This document shows positions 1 to 4,948 of a stretch of DNA of 5,149 nucleotides, one piece after another. The position numbers and the translations under genes are program-made. The notes beneath the pieces were generated by a model. The model was not told the DNA's origin, did no database searches, and saw nothing but the letters and a program-made list of their open reading frames with translations. The first letter of the stretch is position 1, and every line of letters starts with the position of its first letter. The stretch is from Nitrospinae bacterium CG22_combo_CG10-13_8_21_14_all_47_10 (GTDB lineage: Bacteria; Nitrospinota; Nitrospinia; Nitrospinales; VA-1). Where the stretch lies: NCBI GenBank assembly GCA_002786505.1, contig PCTK01000022.1, positions 314 through 5,462 on the forward strand, given 5' to 3'.

Positions 1-2
1 CA

Positions 3-770
3 GTCAGAAACGGGGTTCTCTATATAGCCCTGCTTCTTTCCATCGGATTCGTGATGTCGCTGGACAGAATCCCCCAAAACCCGGAATGGTCACGCTTTGC
101 GGACCAGCGCAGTTGGCTTGGCATCCCAAACTTTGGCGACATATTCTCCAACCTTCCTTTCATCGTTATTGGATTCATGGGACTGCGGTTTTTGTTTCGC
201 CCCGGTGAAGGAAAGGCTTTTGAATTTTCCTGGGAGAAAGTAGCTCCAATGATTTTTTTTACCGGTGTCTTCCTGACCGGATTCGGCTCTGCCTGGTTTC
301 ATCTCAGCCCGGATAATTACCGGCTTGTTTGGGATCGACTGCCCATGACTCTGGCTTTCATGGGGTTATTCTGCCAGCTCATCAGCGATCATGTTTCTGC
401 CCGTGCCGGATATATTCTGGCTTTTCCTCTTGCGGGTCTGGGAATGGTCAGTGTTATCTGGTGGTACTGGACGGAAGTAACGGGCACCGGAGATTTAAGG
501 TTGTACTTATTGGTTCAGTTCACTCCCCTGCTTGCTGTTGTATTAATTCTTTTATTATTTCCCTCACGCTATTCACACGGCAATATGTACTGGGGGGTCT
601 TGCTGTGTTATACATTAGCAAAAATATTTGAGCATTTTGACGCAGGGATTTTTGAAGCGCTGGGGTTTGTCAGTGGGCACAGCCTTAAACACCTTTTCGC
701 CGCAGGGTCTGCAGGAATCATTTTTCAAATGCTGGCACACCGGCAAACTTCCAGCAGTAAAAGGGTGTAA
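3..770 (+). CDS. Ceramidase-like CREST-family membrane hydrolase, 5' end cut by window edge
   Basis: An integral membrane protein resembling alkaline ceramidases/phytoceramidases (CREST superfamily), which hydrolyse amide-linked lipids with a membrane-buried zinc. Counting from the GTG at 51, I see GFGSAWFHLSP (Ser80, His84), WDRLPM (Asp95) and SGHSLKHL (His210, His214). The Ser-x3-His, His-x10-Asp and His-x3-His spacings equal those of the human ACER3 zinc site (S77, H81, D92, H217, H221). The N-terminal stretch DQRSWLGIPNFGDIFSNLPF fits the conserved start of the bacterial family. Roughly seven hydrophobic segments are present. The frame is open to base 3, and the codons before 51 encode a hydrophobic helix (VLYIALLLSIGF). 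The real start is therefore probably just outside the window, and GTG 51 or ATG 54 would delete the first membrane helix. A 45-base gap separates it from the next gene. The family call is strong. The substrate is unknown; bacterial members need not act on ceramide. Confidence 0.88.
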   Translation, partial: VRNGVLYIALLLSIGFVMSLDRIPQNPEWSRFADQRSWLGIPNFGDIFSNLPFIVIGFMGLRFLFRPGEGKAFEFSWEKVAPMIFFTGVFLTGFGSAWFHLSPDNYRLVWDRLPMTLAFMGLFCQLISDHVSARAGYILAFPLAGLGMVSVIWWYWTEVTGTGDLRLYLLVQFTPLLAVVLILLLFPSRYSHGNMYWGVLLCYTLAKIFEHFDAGIFEALGFVSGHSLKHLFAAGSAGIIFQMLAHRQTSSSKRV

Positions 771-815
771 AACAGTAAAAACCTTACCGATCTTATTTGA
801 GGCAGGAGAAACAGG

Positions 816-1448
816 GTGAACGACAAAACATTAAGGGATGCGCTAAAAAAATTGAATAAAAAACCGGTGGCAAAATTTCCCGTTGCTGTTTCTGTTTTGC
901 GGCAGGTTCCGTTTTTTACCGAAGTTTTTTCTGAAGATGAGGAAGTCCTGAAAAGACTCTCCCAACTGGCCGACTCAAGCAAAAAAGCCTACATTCGCTA
1001 CAAGACCTTTAAATCTAAAGAAATTATTGTCCAGCAAGGGGATGTTGAAAATACCGTTTTCTGGCTGTTAAAAGGTATCGCCCATATTCGCTCCGGAAAC
1101 CGGACCCTCGCGCATATCAAACCTGTCACTTGCTTTGGCGAGTTGGCAGTTGTGGCTTCCATGGGCCGGACGGCCACGGTGGAAGTGCCCGAAGACCAAA
1201 ATGCTGAAGTGGTCGAAATTGACTGGAACATTAGTGAGCAGGACCATGATTTAAAGGATCGCTTCCTTGAACTGCTCTTGAAAAGTACAGCGGATAAATT
1301 AAAAACCGATTACGTCGTTTCCATCAAAATGTGGCAGGGTGCTCGCGACCTGTATGCCTCCTGCAAAAAAAGGGTTCAGGAGCTCGAGGCTGAAAATGCA
1401 AAACTGAAATTGCTGAATAATGCATTGCAGAAAAAGCTGGCCCCATAA
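816..1448 (+). CDS. Cyclic-nucleotide-binding-domain protein with C-terminal coiled coil, no HTH
   Basis: A 210-residue soluble protein built on a CRP/FNR-type cyclic-nucleotide-binding fold. The beta-roll spans about residues 54-140. Within it, FGELAVVASMGRTATVEV (107-124) matches the phosphate-binding cassette, with Glu109 and Arg118 in the positions that usually contact ribose and phosphate. A predicted helical region follows (145-175). The tail, about 180-207 (KKRVQELEAENAKLKLLNNA), is a Leu/Ala heptad coiled coil in the place where CRP-family regulators carry their DNA-binding helix-turn-helix. I see no helix-turn-helix, so it is more likely a cAMP/cGMP-responsive oligomerising adaptor than a transcription factor. 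The start is GTG 816, chosen because AGGAGA (804-809) lies six bases before it. It probably shares a transcript with the ceramidase-like gene upstream. The fold is confident; actual ligand binding is not shown. Confidence 0.85.
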   Translation: MNDKTLRDALKKLNKKPVAKFPVAVSVLRQVPFFTEVFSEDEEVLKRLSQLADSSKKAYIRYKTFKSKEIIVQQGDVENTVFWLLKGIAHIRSGNRTLAHIKPVTCFGELAVVASMGRTATVEVPEDQNAEVVEIDWNISEQDHDLKDRFLELLLKSTADKLKTDYVVSIKMWQGARDLYASCKKRVQELEAENAKLKLLNNALQKKLAP

Positions 1449-1530
1449 GAAAAGGTCTTCCATTTAGCTTCAGGTCTCCTGTTAACGAGCATGTATTGCC
1501 TATTTTCTAAATGGATGGCACAATCATTTT

Positions 1531-2544
1531 ATGGGCTCTCTATGGAAAATCGGGGTTTCTAATTTTGTGTCCCTCTTTTTATTGGTGACCGGGCTGGCAT
1601 TTGGTGGAACAGATAAAATTCCCCTCGCGCCAGACACTATCTTCGCAAAACCAGACCCTGCACCCGTCATCCGTTTGCCGGTCTGGCCACCTCCTGCCAA
1701 AATCAAGCCTCTTGACCTGGGTTCGATAATTTCTACAAACAGGGTGGAAGATCTTTCGGTTTCCCCCGCCACAGGCGAACAATTGTTCAACGCCATTGAG
1801 GCGGGAGACCTGGAAGGCGCGGAACGCCTGCTCATCGGGTTAGACATCAATATGCAGGACAAGCGCGGCATAACACCCCTGTACAAGTCGGTTTTTCATA
1901 ATCGGTTAAGTCTGGTTCATTTTTTATTGGATAATGGCGCAAATGTAAACCTCCCCGATCACGAAGGCCTTGGCCCTCTGCATATCGCGGCAATTGAAGA
2001 CCTCGATAAACTTGTGCCCGTTCTCCTCCATCAGGGTGCGGAACTTGAAGGCAAAGATAGTTATGGCTACACCCCCCTTCATCTGGCCGCCGATCAGGGC
2101 AGTTTCAAAGCCGCCCTGGCGCTTATCGAGCAAGGGGCCAATGTGAACAATCGCTCTGATTGGGAAAACACCCCCCTGCACGCGGCCACCGCCCAGGGGA
2201 ACAGGAAGCTCATTAAACTTTTAATCGAAAACGGTTCCGATATTGGCGCCAAAGACCGGTTGGGTCGCTCGGCCTTGCATTGGGTGGCAGAAAAGGGTTA
2301 TCTGAGTATCGCCCATTTTTTGATCAATAAAGGAGCATCCATCAACCTTCAGGATAATGATGGACACACGCCCCTTCATGAAGCGGCAAGATGGGATCAG
2401 CAGAAAATGGCCAAACTTTTCCTGATCCACGGCGCAGACGCAAATGCAAAAGGTGCTGACGGTAGAAATCCCCTGCATATTGCAATCGCCAATGGAAATA
2501 TGGATATTGCCGACTTGCTGAAACAATTCGGCGCTAAATTGTAA
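1531..2544 (+). CDS. Exported ankyrin-repeat protein, eight repeats
   Basis: A 337-residue protein with an apparent Sec signal peptide: Lys6, a hydrophobic core FVSLFLLVTGLAF (12-24) and a Gly/Ala cleavage region near 25. A proline-rich linker follows (about 30-60: PLAPD, PDPAP, VWPPPAK). Residues 82-337 are eight ankyrin repeats. Six internal repeats are exactly 33 residues long, starting at 113, 146, 179, 212, 245 and 278, with TPLHxAA and GAxxN hallmarks; capping repeats lie at 82-112 and 311-337. There is no cysteine, which suits a periplasmic fold. Ankyrin stacks bind other proteins, so this is probably a periplasmic binding or scaffold protein; the partner is unknown. ATG 1531 is the only ATG/GTG/TTG after the in-frame TAA at 1483 that retains the whole signal peptide. 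Its ribosome-binding site is poor (GGATGG at 1513-1518, far upstream). The next gene begins 12 bases after the stop. Confidence 0.9.
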   Translation: MGSLWKIGVSNFVSLFLLVTGLAFGGTDKIPLAPDTIFAKPDPAPVIRLPVWPPPAKIKPLDLGSIISTNRVEDLSVSPATGEQLFNAIEAGDLEGAERLLIGLDINMQDKRGITPLYKSVFHNRLSLVHFLLDNGANVNLPDHEGLGPLHIAAIEDLDKLVPVLLHQGAELEGKDSYGYTPLHLAADQGSFKAALALIEQGANVNNRSDWENTPLHAATAQGNRKLIKLLIENGSDIGAKDRLGRSALHWVAEKGYLSIAHFLINKGASINLQDNDGHTPLHEAARWDQQKMAKLFLIHGADANAKGADGRNPLHIAIANGNMDIADLLKQFGAKL

Positions 2545-2556
2545 CGAACCCGTGAA

Positions 2557-2916
2557 ATGATTAAAAACCTCATTTTAACCACGTCACCCTTGACCATTAA
2601 AAAATATTCAATTTGTCTACTGCTGTTCCTCGTTGTTTCCAGCAGTTCCCTGCTTGCCATGAAATACATTCTCTGGGCCATGTTCCTATGGGGTGGGGGA
2701 GGGGCCATCGGGTTAGCCCTGGTCTTTACCGGAATCTATGTAGGAGGATTTTTTGCCGTCACTAAAAAATGGATCGGATATAAACAGCATGTTTCTCTTA
2801 AAGGTCTGAAATGGATTTGGCTTCTGGGTTTCTTGCAGTTAGCCGTTTTGGGAATTCTTTATCACCTGTTACCACAATTTTTTCCCCCTGCCATTGCCAA
2901 GTTTTTCTTCGCCTGA
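2557..2916 (+). CDS. Small membrane protein, three predicted helices, unknown function
   Basis: I do not recognise this 119-residue protein. Hydrophobic segments lie at about 17-34 (YSICLLLFLVVSSSSLLA), 37-68 (with the glycine run WGGGGAIG at 45-52) and 84-104. A short basic loop (VTKKWIGYKQH) separates the second and third. The first segment could instead be a cleaved signal peptide ending at SSLLA. It starts 12 bases after the ankyrin gene's stop and has no clear Shine-Dalgarno of its own, which suggests translation coupled to that gene. An internal ATG at 2659 (Met35) is an alternative start, but it also lacks a ribosome-binding site. The pairing with an exported ankyrin protein suggests a membrane partner or anchor, which is inference only. 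The glycine run is encoded by a G-rich tract listed separately. Confidence 0.65.
   Translation: MIKNLILTTSPLTIKKYSICLLLFLVVSSSSLLAMKYILWAMFLWGGGGAIGLALVFTGIYVGGFFAVTKKWIGYKQHVSLKGLKWIWLLGFLQLAVLGILYHLLPQFFPPAIAKFFFA
2690..2712 (+). other. Possible G-quadruplex tract inside a coding region
   Basis: Four G-runs of 4, 5, 4 and 3 bases (2690-2693, 2695-2699, 2701-2704, 2710-2712) are separated by loops of 1, 1 and 5 bases. This satisfies the usual G3+N1-7 quadruplex pattern on the sense strand. It encodes the Trp-Gly4-Ala-Ile-Gly part of the small membrane protein, so amino-acid demand may explain part of it. Confidence 0.45.
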
Positions 2917-2961
2917 ATCTGAAAGGATTCACAAAAAGTCCTTCCCGGCAACCTGGTTTTA

Positions 2962-3453
2962 TCAGGCATTAGGTTCATTACCTTCCTCCTCAACAGGAAT
3001 CAGTGCGTAACTCGACCCACACCCCTGCCCTTGGCCGGTCATCACCATCTTGTTATAGTGGCTTTTTAAAGCCTGCTTTTCCGTGTAGTCCGCCGCATAA
3101 GAATCGGCAAAAAACAAAACCGCATTTACAACCGCTATGGGCGGGACAAAGAAACCGCCGACACCCAAAACAAAATCCCGGATGTTTCTAGCTGTGGAAT
3201 CTTTGGATTCCAGTTTCTGCAGTCTCGTCCGCGCTACCCCCAGTTCCTTTTCCAGTCTTGAACAATTGGCCGTCTCATTTTCATAAGAGGCAACCATGAC
3301 CTGGCCTGCCGCACACCCATAAAATGGGATTATTAGCATAAGCATCACCACAGGCAGGTGTTTACCCTTGCCAAAAAGTCGGGAAAAATAATGTGAAAAA
3401 AATTCCCGAATAATTAGAAATAAAAAATTCCTCCCTGCAATACCCGTTGGCAT
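2962..3453 (-). CDS. Small predicted lipoprotein with coiled coil
   Basis: Counting from ATG 3453 (163 residues), a hydrophobic stretch VVMLMLIIPFY runs into Gly46-Cys47 (IPFYGCAAG). This is a serviceable lipobox, preceded by the basic segment GKGKH, so Cys47 is the likely lipidated residue. The mature part has a coiled-coil stretch CSRLEKELGVARTRLQKLE (64-82), then a Gly/hydrophobic segment (about 94-115, LGVGGFFVPPIAVV), then EKQALKSHYNKM and a Cys at 145. The order Cys-coil-hydrophobic-PP-LKxxY-Cys resembles small uncharacterised proteobacterial lipoproteins, a low-confidence impression. AGGTGA (3459-3464 on this strand) precedes ATG 3453 by five bases; GTG 3462 is the alternative. Both give an unusually long n-region before the signal core, so the true start may lie further in. 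It converges on the + strand gene ending at 2916. Confidence 0.68.
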   Translation of the reverse strand: MPTGIAGRNFLFLIIREFFSHYFSRLFGKGKHLPVVMLMLIIPFYGCAAGQVMVASYENETANCSRLEKELGVARTRLQKLESKDSTARNIRDFVLGVGGFFVPPIAVVNAVLFFADSYAADYTEKQALKSHYNKMVMTGQGQGCGSSYALIPVEEEGNEPNA

Positions 3454-3478
3454 AGCACTCACCTGATCTTGAGCTCAT
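3362..3478 (-). other. Out-of-frame leader ORF (38 aa) with strong ribosome-binding site
   Basis: GAGGAGA (3486-3492 on this strand) lies seven bases before ATG 3478, the best start signal in this neighbourhood. It opens a frame of 38 codons that overlaps the lipoprotein's 5' end in a different frame and stops at 3362-3364, close before the lipoprotein's hydrophobic core. It could be a translated leader coupled to a downstream start, or the original start of the lipoprotein now out of frame. The peptide (MSSRSGECYANG...) looks like nothing known. Confidence 0.3.
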
Positions 3479-3493
3479 TAAAGTTTCTCCTCA

Positions 3494-3514
3494 TTTTCTG
3501 TTTTCTGTTTTCTG
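3494..3514 (-). repeat. Three perfect tandem heptamers (CAGAAAA)
   Basis: TTTTCTG occurs three times without interruption on the + strand (CAGAAAA on the - strand), directly upstream of the GAGGAGA ribosome-binding site. The copy number of such a short tandem could vary by slippage. No function can be assigned. Confidence 0.8.
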
Positions 3515-3650
3515 TCGCCCTGAAAATGGAAGACCCCACATGTTTTGAATAACCAGAACTAAAGAGCAAAATGAATACCAACAACACAGGAAAAGATAAT
3601 TTATTTTAAATCAATGAGTTAAGGAGTGGTTTTTTAGGAGGTTTGAAAAG

Positions 3651-3695
3651 ATGAAAATCAAGCCCAGGGGAAACAAGGCAACAGGCCTGCGATAA
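3651..3695 (+). other. Candidate 14-residue mini-ORF with consensus Shine-Dalgarno
   Basis: AGGAGGT (3636-3642) sits eight bases before ATG 3651, followed by 14 sense codons (MKIKPRGNKATGLR) and TAA. The peptide is strongly basic. No + strand gene follows for a kilobase, and no good promoter is seen upstream, so it would be a free-standing micro-gene. The stop codon falls inside the left arm of an AT-rich hairpin that is followed by a T-rich run (ATTATTTTTT). This may be coincidence in an AT-rich spacer. Confidence 0.2.
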
Positions 3696-3764
3696 CAATA
3701 AGATCAAAAATTTTATCGTTGTTATTATTTTTTATAAATTTACAAAAGACGAGAGCGCCTGTTG
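3679..3764. repeat. Nested inverted repeats, possible structured RNA or palindromic remnant
   Basis: An outer 8-base perfect pair, CAACAGGC (3679-3686) with GCCTGTTG (3757-3764), encloses an AT-rich inner pair. The inner arms can pair in two exclusive ways: ATAACAA (3692-3698) with TTGTTAT (3719-3725), or CGATAA (3690-3695) with TTATCG (3713-3718). Such nesting could be a folded RNA on either strand, or a small remnant with terminal inverted repeats. The strand is undetermined. Confidence 0.35.
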
Positions 3765-3809
3765 TTGCTGACTAACACACCTGTGAGTGAGGGGGAACTT
3801 TCTTTAAAA

Positions 3810-3830
3810 TTTGGCAACATCTGTGCCAAA
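3810..3830 (-). terminator. Dyad after the basic-tailed membrane protein gene: terminator or -24/-12 promoter
   Basis: TTTGGCA, a 7-base loop, then TGCCAAA forms a perfect 7-bp hairpin 11 bases past the stop of the gene ending at 3842. On the - strand it is followed by TTTT, consistent with a modest intrinsic terminator. The same bases read on the - strand are TTGGCA-C-AGATG-TTGC, with GG and GC exactly ten bases apart, which is the sigma-54 promoter arrangement. As a promoter it would face the lipoprotein gene with a leader of about 340 bases. The sequence alone cannot separate the two readings, and both may hold. Confidence 0.45.
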
Positions 3831-3841
3831 AAAGGGGAGGG

Positions 3842-4360
3842 TCACCTGGGCTTGCATTGGGCTTCGAGCAATTTAAAGTCTAATTTTGCAATATCGATCT
3901 GATCAATATTGGTTTCACAATCTTTAGCTTTTATAAAAATATCACCCTCGGAATCAATACGAAAAACCATCGGGCTCTTTTCATGTATGCCAACTGCGGT
4001 AAATTCCTGGCGGAGGCCATTACTTACTGTTATTTTTATTTCCCCCTTCTTTGAGTCATGAAGTTTGTCCGCGATTTCCTGACCACAAGGAAGGTGCGAT
4101 CCCTGATTAAACCAATACACCGTACAGCCCAGGTAAACCTGATCCAGCGCCCCTATAATGGAAGGCGCTATTTTACCGCTGGGAAGGCTACCATCCTCTT
4201 TGACCAGAACCGCCCAGGCAATTACCATCCCTGCCAACACCACCATAATGGTGAGTACCGGCGAACTCTTCTTTTTCGGAGGAGTTCTAGGAGCAGGTTG
4301 CTCTGCGCTTCTTTTCCGACGCCTTGAGGGGCCTTCCGTTTCTCTACTTCTACGAGCCAT
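3842..4360 (-). CDS. Single-pass membrane protein with basic N-terminus and pilin-like outer domain
   Basis: A 172-residue protein. Residues 1-32 are highly basic (MARRSRE, SRRRKRS, PPKKK), followed by one membrane helix at about 34-53 (PVLTIMVVLAGMVIAWAVLV), so the topology is N-inside with the rest in the periplasm. The outer part (about 60-145) begins with a helix APSIIGALDQVYLGCTVYW, then Pro-Cys, then a beta-rich stretch ending FRIDSEGDIFI. This layout resembles the globular end of type IV pilin-like proteins: a helix, then GCxxYW...PC, then a beta-sheet ending in a RIDxxGxI strand. There is no prepilin Gly-Phe-Thr-Leu-x-Glu cleavage motif. Cys79 and Cys92 could pair, as could Cys148 and Cys169. 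ATG 4360 is the first start codon after the upstream in-frame stop and has no clear ribosome-binding site. Pilin kinship is inference from pattern, not a demonstrated match. Confidence 0.72.
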   Translation of the reverse strand: MARRSRETEGPSRRRKRSAEQPAPRTPPKKKSSPVLTIMVVLAGMVIAWAVLVKEDGSLPSGKIAPSIIGALDQVYLGCTVYWFNQGSHLPCGQEIADKLHDSKKGEIKITVSNGLRQEFTAVGIHEKSPMVFRIDSEGDIFIKAKDCETNIDQIDIAKLDFKLLEAQCKPR

Positions 4361-4453
4361 GGTAACCGGTTCAAAAATGGGAATCGGGGTACACCGGGGC
4401 CAGGGCCTTCTATTCTTACCAAAAGCAAATTCTCCCCGGTGCTTGTCCTGCTT

Positions 4454-4481
4454 ATAATAATCTATTCTCCAATATTATGAA
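4454..4481 (-). promoter_or_regulatory. Weak sigma-70-like promoter for the gene starting at 4360
   Basis: On the - strand, TTCATA (4476-4481) and TATTAT (4454-4459) are 16 bases apart, matching -35 and -10 boxes at four and five of six positions. The same -10 bases read TATAAT (4453-4458) on the + strand, so initiation could go either way. AT-rich DNA makes chance matches likely. Confidence 0.28.
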
Positions 4482-4511
4482 ATATCGGCAGGTATTATTT
4501 CTGCCCGATAT
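4482..4511. promoter_or_regulatory. Inverted repeat, candidate operator or sigma-54 enhancer site
   Basis: ATATCGGCAG, a 9-base spacer, then CTGCCCGATAT: ten base pairs with one bulged C (4505). It is the clearest dyad in the spacer. It lies next to the weak leftward promoter and centres about 190 bases upstream of the predicted start from the sigma-54 promoter, within the range where enhancer-binding proteins bind. The lack of a following T-run on either strand makes a terminator less likely. Confidence 0.42.
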
Positions 4512-4524
4512 GTCTCGCCTTAGT

Positions 4525-4578
4525 CCCAAAATGAAAATAAATTTAGATACTGACGTAAAAAAATTTGTTTTTTTGGGG
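4525..4578. repeat. AT-rich imperfect inverted repeat
   Basis: CCCAAAA (4525-4531) pairs with TTTTGGG (4571-4577), and AAATTT (4539-4544) with AAATTT (4561-4566), with a short bulge between and a 16-base loop. Within it, A7-TTTG-T7 (4557-4574) is an A-tract/T-tract that could bend DNA between the dyad upstream and the promoter downstream. Confidence 0.35.
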
Positions 4579-4661
4579 CTTGCAGAAAACCCGCAAAAAT
4601 GAAAAACCCGGAAATGCATTGGATTATCGCATATTACCCAGATTATATCTGGAGGATGGAT

Positions 4662-4678
4662 TTGGCATAGGCCTTGCT
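4662..4678 (+). promoter_or_regulatory. Sigma-54 (RpoN) type -24/-12 promoter
   Basis: TTGGCATAGGCCTTGCT fits the known consensus YTGGCACGRNNNTTGCW at all defined positions except the seventh and eighth. The diagnostic GG (4664-4665) and GC (4676-4677) are exactly ten bases apart. TGGCA plus TTGC at fixed spacing is nine defined bases, a pattern expected by chance about once in 262,000 positions at even base composition. Transcription would start near 4689, leaving a leader of about 53 bases before the ATG at 4742. Promoters of this class need an ATP-driven enhancer-binding protein, so the genes that follow are probably switched on by a specific signal. Confidence 0.7.
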
Positions 4679-4741
4679 TTTGAATGAGTAAGGAATTTCT
4701 TTTCTCTGCGTCTAATAAATAAGAAAGGAGACTTCCAGATT

Positions 4742-4948
4742 ATGAATACTGTTAACTTAAAACTCATGAAAGCGTCACTCAATAAATCCCTCGCCACAAA
4801 AAACGAGCATATTCCGAGTAACTTTTTTGATCCCATTGCAAGAAAACAGAGTAAACTTAGAGTAGCCATTCTGCTTGTAGATTGTTTGAATTCCTATATC
4901 AGAAACCCACTGTTTCACGGCAAACCTGTCGTCAGGAGGTCACCATGA
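4742..4948 (+). CDS. Small protein of unknown function (68 aa), first gene of overlapping set
   Basis: I do not recognise this product. It is basic, with a polar N-terminal half (MNTVNLKLMKASLNKSLATK), a short hydrophobic patch VAILLVDCL (41-49) too short for a membrane span, and a basic end (KPVVRRSP). Two things support it as a real gene: AAAGGAG (4724-4730) lies 11 bases before the ATG, slightly long but usable, and its stop TGA overlaps the next start as ATGA. The stop at 4946-4948 leaves that gene's ribosome-binding site inside this coding region, which is typical of translational coupling. It lies downstream of the sigma-54 promoter. It could be a regulatory or stress-response peptide, but nothing in the sequence says which. 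Confidence 0.55.
   Translation: MNTVNLKLMKASLNKSLATKNEHIPSNFFDPIARKQSKLRVAILLVDCLNSYIRNPLFHGKPVVRRSP
4934..4940 (+). promoter_or_regulatory. Consensus ribosome-binding site AGGAGGT
   Basis: A full anti-16S match four bases before ATG 4945. It decides that start over the longer open frame reaching back to TTG 4882. Confidence 0.75.

Larger units (their letters stand above)
3463..3841. other. Gene-free, AT-rich stretch between the two minus-strand genes
   Basis: No ORF longer than a few tens of codons makes a credible gene here. Reading toward lower coordinates, the stretch holds the TTTGGCA/TGCCAAA dyad next to the upstream gene's stop, a nested inverted-repeat region (3679-3764), a mini-ORF on the + strand with a perfect Shine-Dalgarno (3651-3695), the CAGAAAA repeats and the leader of the lipoprotein gene. 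Nothing else stands out. Confidence 0.6.
4361..4741. other. Divergent regulatory region
   Basis: This gene-free stretch lies between the - strand gene starting at 4360 and the + strand gene starting at 4742. It contains a weak sigma-70-like promoter facing left, a strong inverted repeat (4482-4511), an AT-rich inverted repeat (4525-4578), a degenerate 16-base tandem repeat (GAAAACCCGCAAAAAT at 4585-4600, then GAAAAACCCGGAAAT at 4601-4615), a palindrome AATGCATT (4613-4620) and a sigma-54 type promoter facing right. Confidence 0.6.

Noticed and set aside
51..56. GTG 51 or ATG 54 as the start of the ceramidase-like gene
   Set aside because: The same frame is open to the window edge and encodes a hydrophobic helix expected at the family's N-terminus. 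There is no good ribosome-binding site before 51.
1471..1481. CAGG-TCT-CCTG hairpin between the cyclic-nucleotide and ankyrin genes
   Set aside because: It has four base pairs, a tight loop and no T-run, so it is not a credible terminator.
1496..1524. TTGCCT/CACAAT promoter before the ankyrin gene
   Set aside because: Both boxes are poor matches, and the start would fall almost on the ATG with no leader. A shared transcript is as likely.
2923..2943. AAGGA...TCCTT hairpin between the convergent genes as a terminator
   Set aside because: It has only five base pairs, an 11-base loop and no T-run on the + strand.
4158..4457. Long + strand open frames opposite the basic-tailed membrane protein
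   Set aside because: They lack ribosome-binding sites and sensible protein features. The - strand frame has a clear membrane topology.
4599..4670. A 23-codon open frame starting ATG 4599
   Set aside because: It has no Shine-Dalgarno, unremarkable composition, and its end overlaps the sigma-54 promoter.
4624..4869. A - strand open frame of 81 codons over the small-gene promoter
   Set aside because: It overlaps the sigma-54 element and the 68-aa gene, and it has no start signal or recognisable domain.
4882..4944. N-terminal extension of the 55-aa protein back to TTG 4882
   Set aside because: A perfect AGGAGGT and the ATGA overlap point to ATG 4945, and the extension overlaps the 68-aa gene.
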